DNA of 64,000 nt. Origin: Pseudomonadota bacterium. GTDB taxonomy: Bacteria > Myxococcota_A > Polyangia > Polyangiales > Polyangiaceae. Shown here piece by piece: positions 63,689-64,000 of the stretch. Location of the stretch: the NCBI GenBank assembly GCA_023398955.1, contig JAEWRL010000097.1, positions 62,001 through 126,000 on the forward strand. The letters are read 5' to 3'. The translations under genes and the position numbers were made by a program. Every line of letters starts with the position of its first letter. Positions within the stretch are counted from its first letter, which is position 1. Under the pieces are notes generated by a model, which searched no databases, had not been told where the DNA came from, and saw only the letters and a list, made by a program, of their open reading frames with translations.

Positions 63689-64000
63689 ATGTCTACCCAG
63701 CTCCCCGCGGCGGGTTCCCCGGACGTCCTGTACGTCGTCGACCTGAGCAGCTACGTCCTGCGGGCCTATCACGCAATCGCGCCGCTCTCCAGCCCAACGG
63801 GAGAACCGACGCAGGCCGTGTTTGGGACGTTGACGATGCTGGAACGTCTCTTCCGCGAGCGGCGCCCGGCCATGACGGCGGTCGCCTTGGACTCCGGACG
63901 GGACACTTTCCGGCGCGAGCTGTACCCAGAGTACAAGGCGAACCGGCCTCCGGCCCCGGATGATCTCAAGGCGCAGATGGCGCGCTGTGAGGAGCTCGTT
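63689..64000 (+). CDS. polA: DNA polymerase I, 5'-3' exonuclease N-terminus (partial)
   Basis: First 104 codons, running off the right edge. ATG 63689. VVDLSSYVLRAYHAI, FGTLTMLERLF, and LYPEYKANRPPAPDDLKAQM are the conserved 5'-nuclease (FEN-like) residues of Pol I. The polymerase domain lies outside, so a stand-alone exonuclease cannot be excluded. Confidence 0.85.
   Translation, partial: MSTQLPAAGSPDVLYVVDLSSYVLRAYHAIAPLSSPTGEPTQAVFGTLTMLERLFRERRPAMTAVALDSGRDTFRRELYPEYKANRPPAPDDLKAQMARCEELV

Overview
The window looks like one contiguous chromosomal stretch of a high-GC, aerobic, predatory- or soil-type deltaproteobacterium-like organism, most likely Myxococcota (Polyangiales-like). This is an inference. 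It rests on the GC-rich codon use, the Ser/Asp-rich lipoprotein, the remnants of four-helix-bundle (23S rRNA intervening-sequence type) genes, PP2C and CheA signalling, and many Ala/Pro-rich proteins. No rRNA, tRNA, CRISPR array, plasmid origin or intact mobile element was seen.

Layout. 1-5.3 kb: a truncated CheA kinase with a CheY-like regulator (minus), a three-gene plus-strand cluster of unknown function (coiled-coil, membrane and small proteins), and an orphan response regulator. 5.5-12.5 kb: housekeeping genes (DusB-like, Hsp15, CYTH, AcpH-like, IlvE, a hypothetical, AmtB). 12.9-21.2 kb: a beta-barrel/GntR/HAD cluster, a C39-like peptidase, glycerate kinase, a VWA lipoprotein, and a stand-alone AICAR transformylase. 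21.2-23.7 kb: a four-helix-bundle gene remnant, a zinc-ribbon membrane protein and ComM. 23.8-32.0 kb: a fused 2-phosphoglycerate kinase/phosphoglycerate mutase, divergent from a phosphate-uptake operon pstS-phoU-pstC-pstA-pstB1-pstB2. A three-repeat PHO box lies between them. 33.0-39.4 kb: a bidirectional [NiFe]-hydrogenase operon hoxEFUYH with HoxF fused to a GltD-like module. 39.4-47.6 kb: a cbb3 cytochrome oxidase operon (minus), ccoNO fusion-ccoQ-ccoP-ccoG-fixH-ccoI-ccoS. 48.1-64 kb: PP2C, TruD, nucleotidyltransferase-like, MutH, L,D-transpeptidase, an IS5/four-helix-bundle wreck, ArgD, AAG glycosylase, CoaBC, CPBP protease, SGNH hydrolase, SSB, MerR-like, IhfA, a GT2 and the start of PolA.

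How the genes work together. The pst operon is the most unusual block. Its two ATPases carry complementary motif losses, so together they should form one canonical and one degenerate ATP site. Its PhoU carries a C-terminal domain resembling a low-molecular-weight phosphatase without the catalytic Cys/Arg. hoxEFUYH would exchange electrons between NAD(P) and H2. The neighbouring convergent cbb3 operon would give high-affinity O2 respiration, so the middle of the window is largely an energy-metabolism region. A ~120-bp imperfect repeat occurs twice, 44 kb apart, each copy abutting the stop codon of a minus-strand gene.
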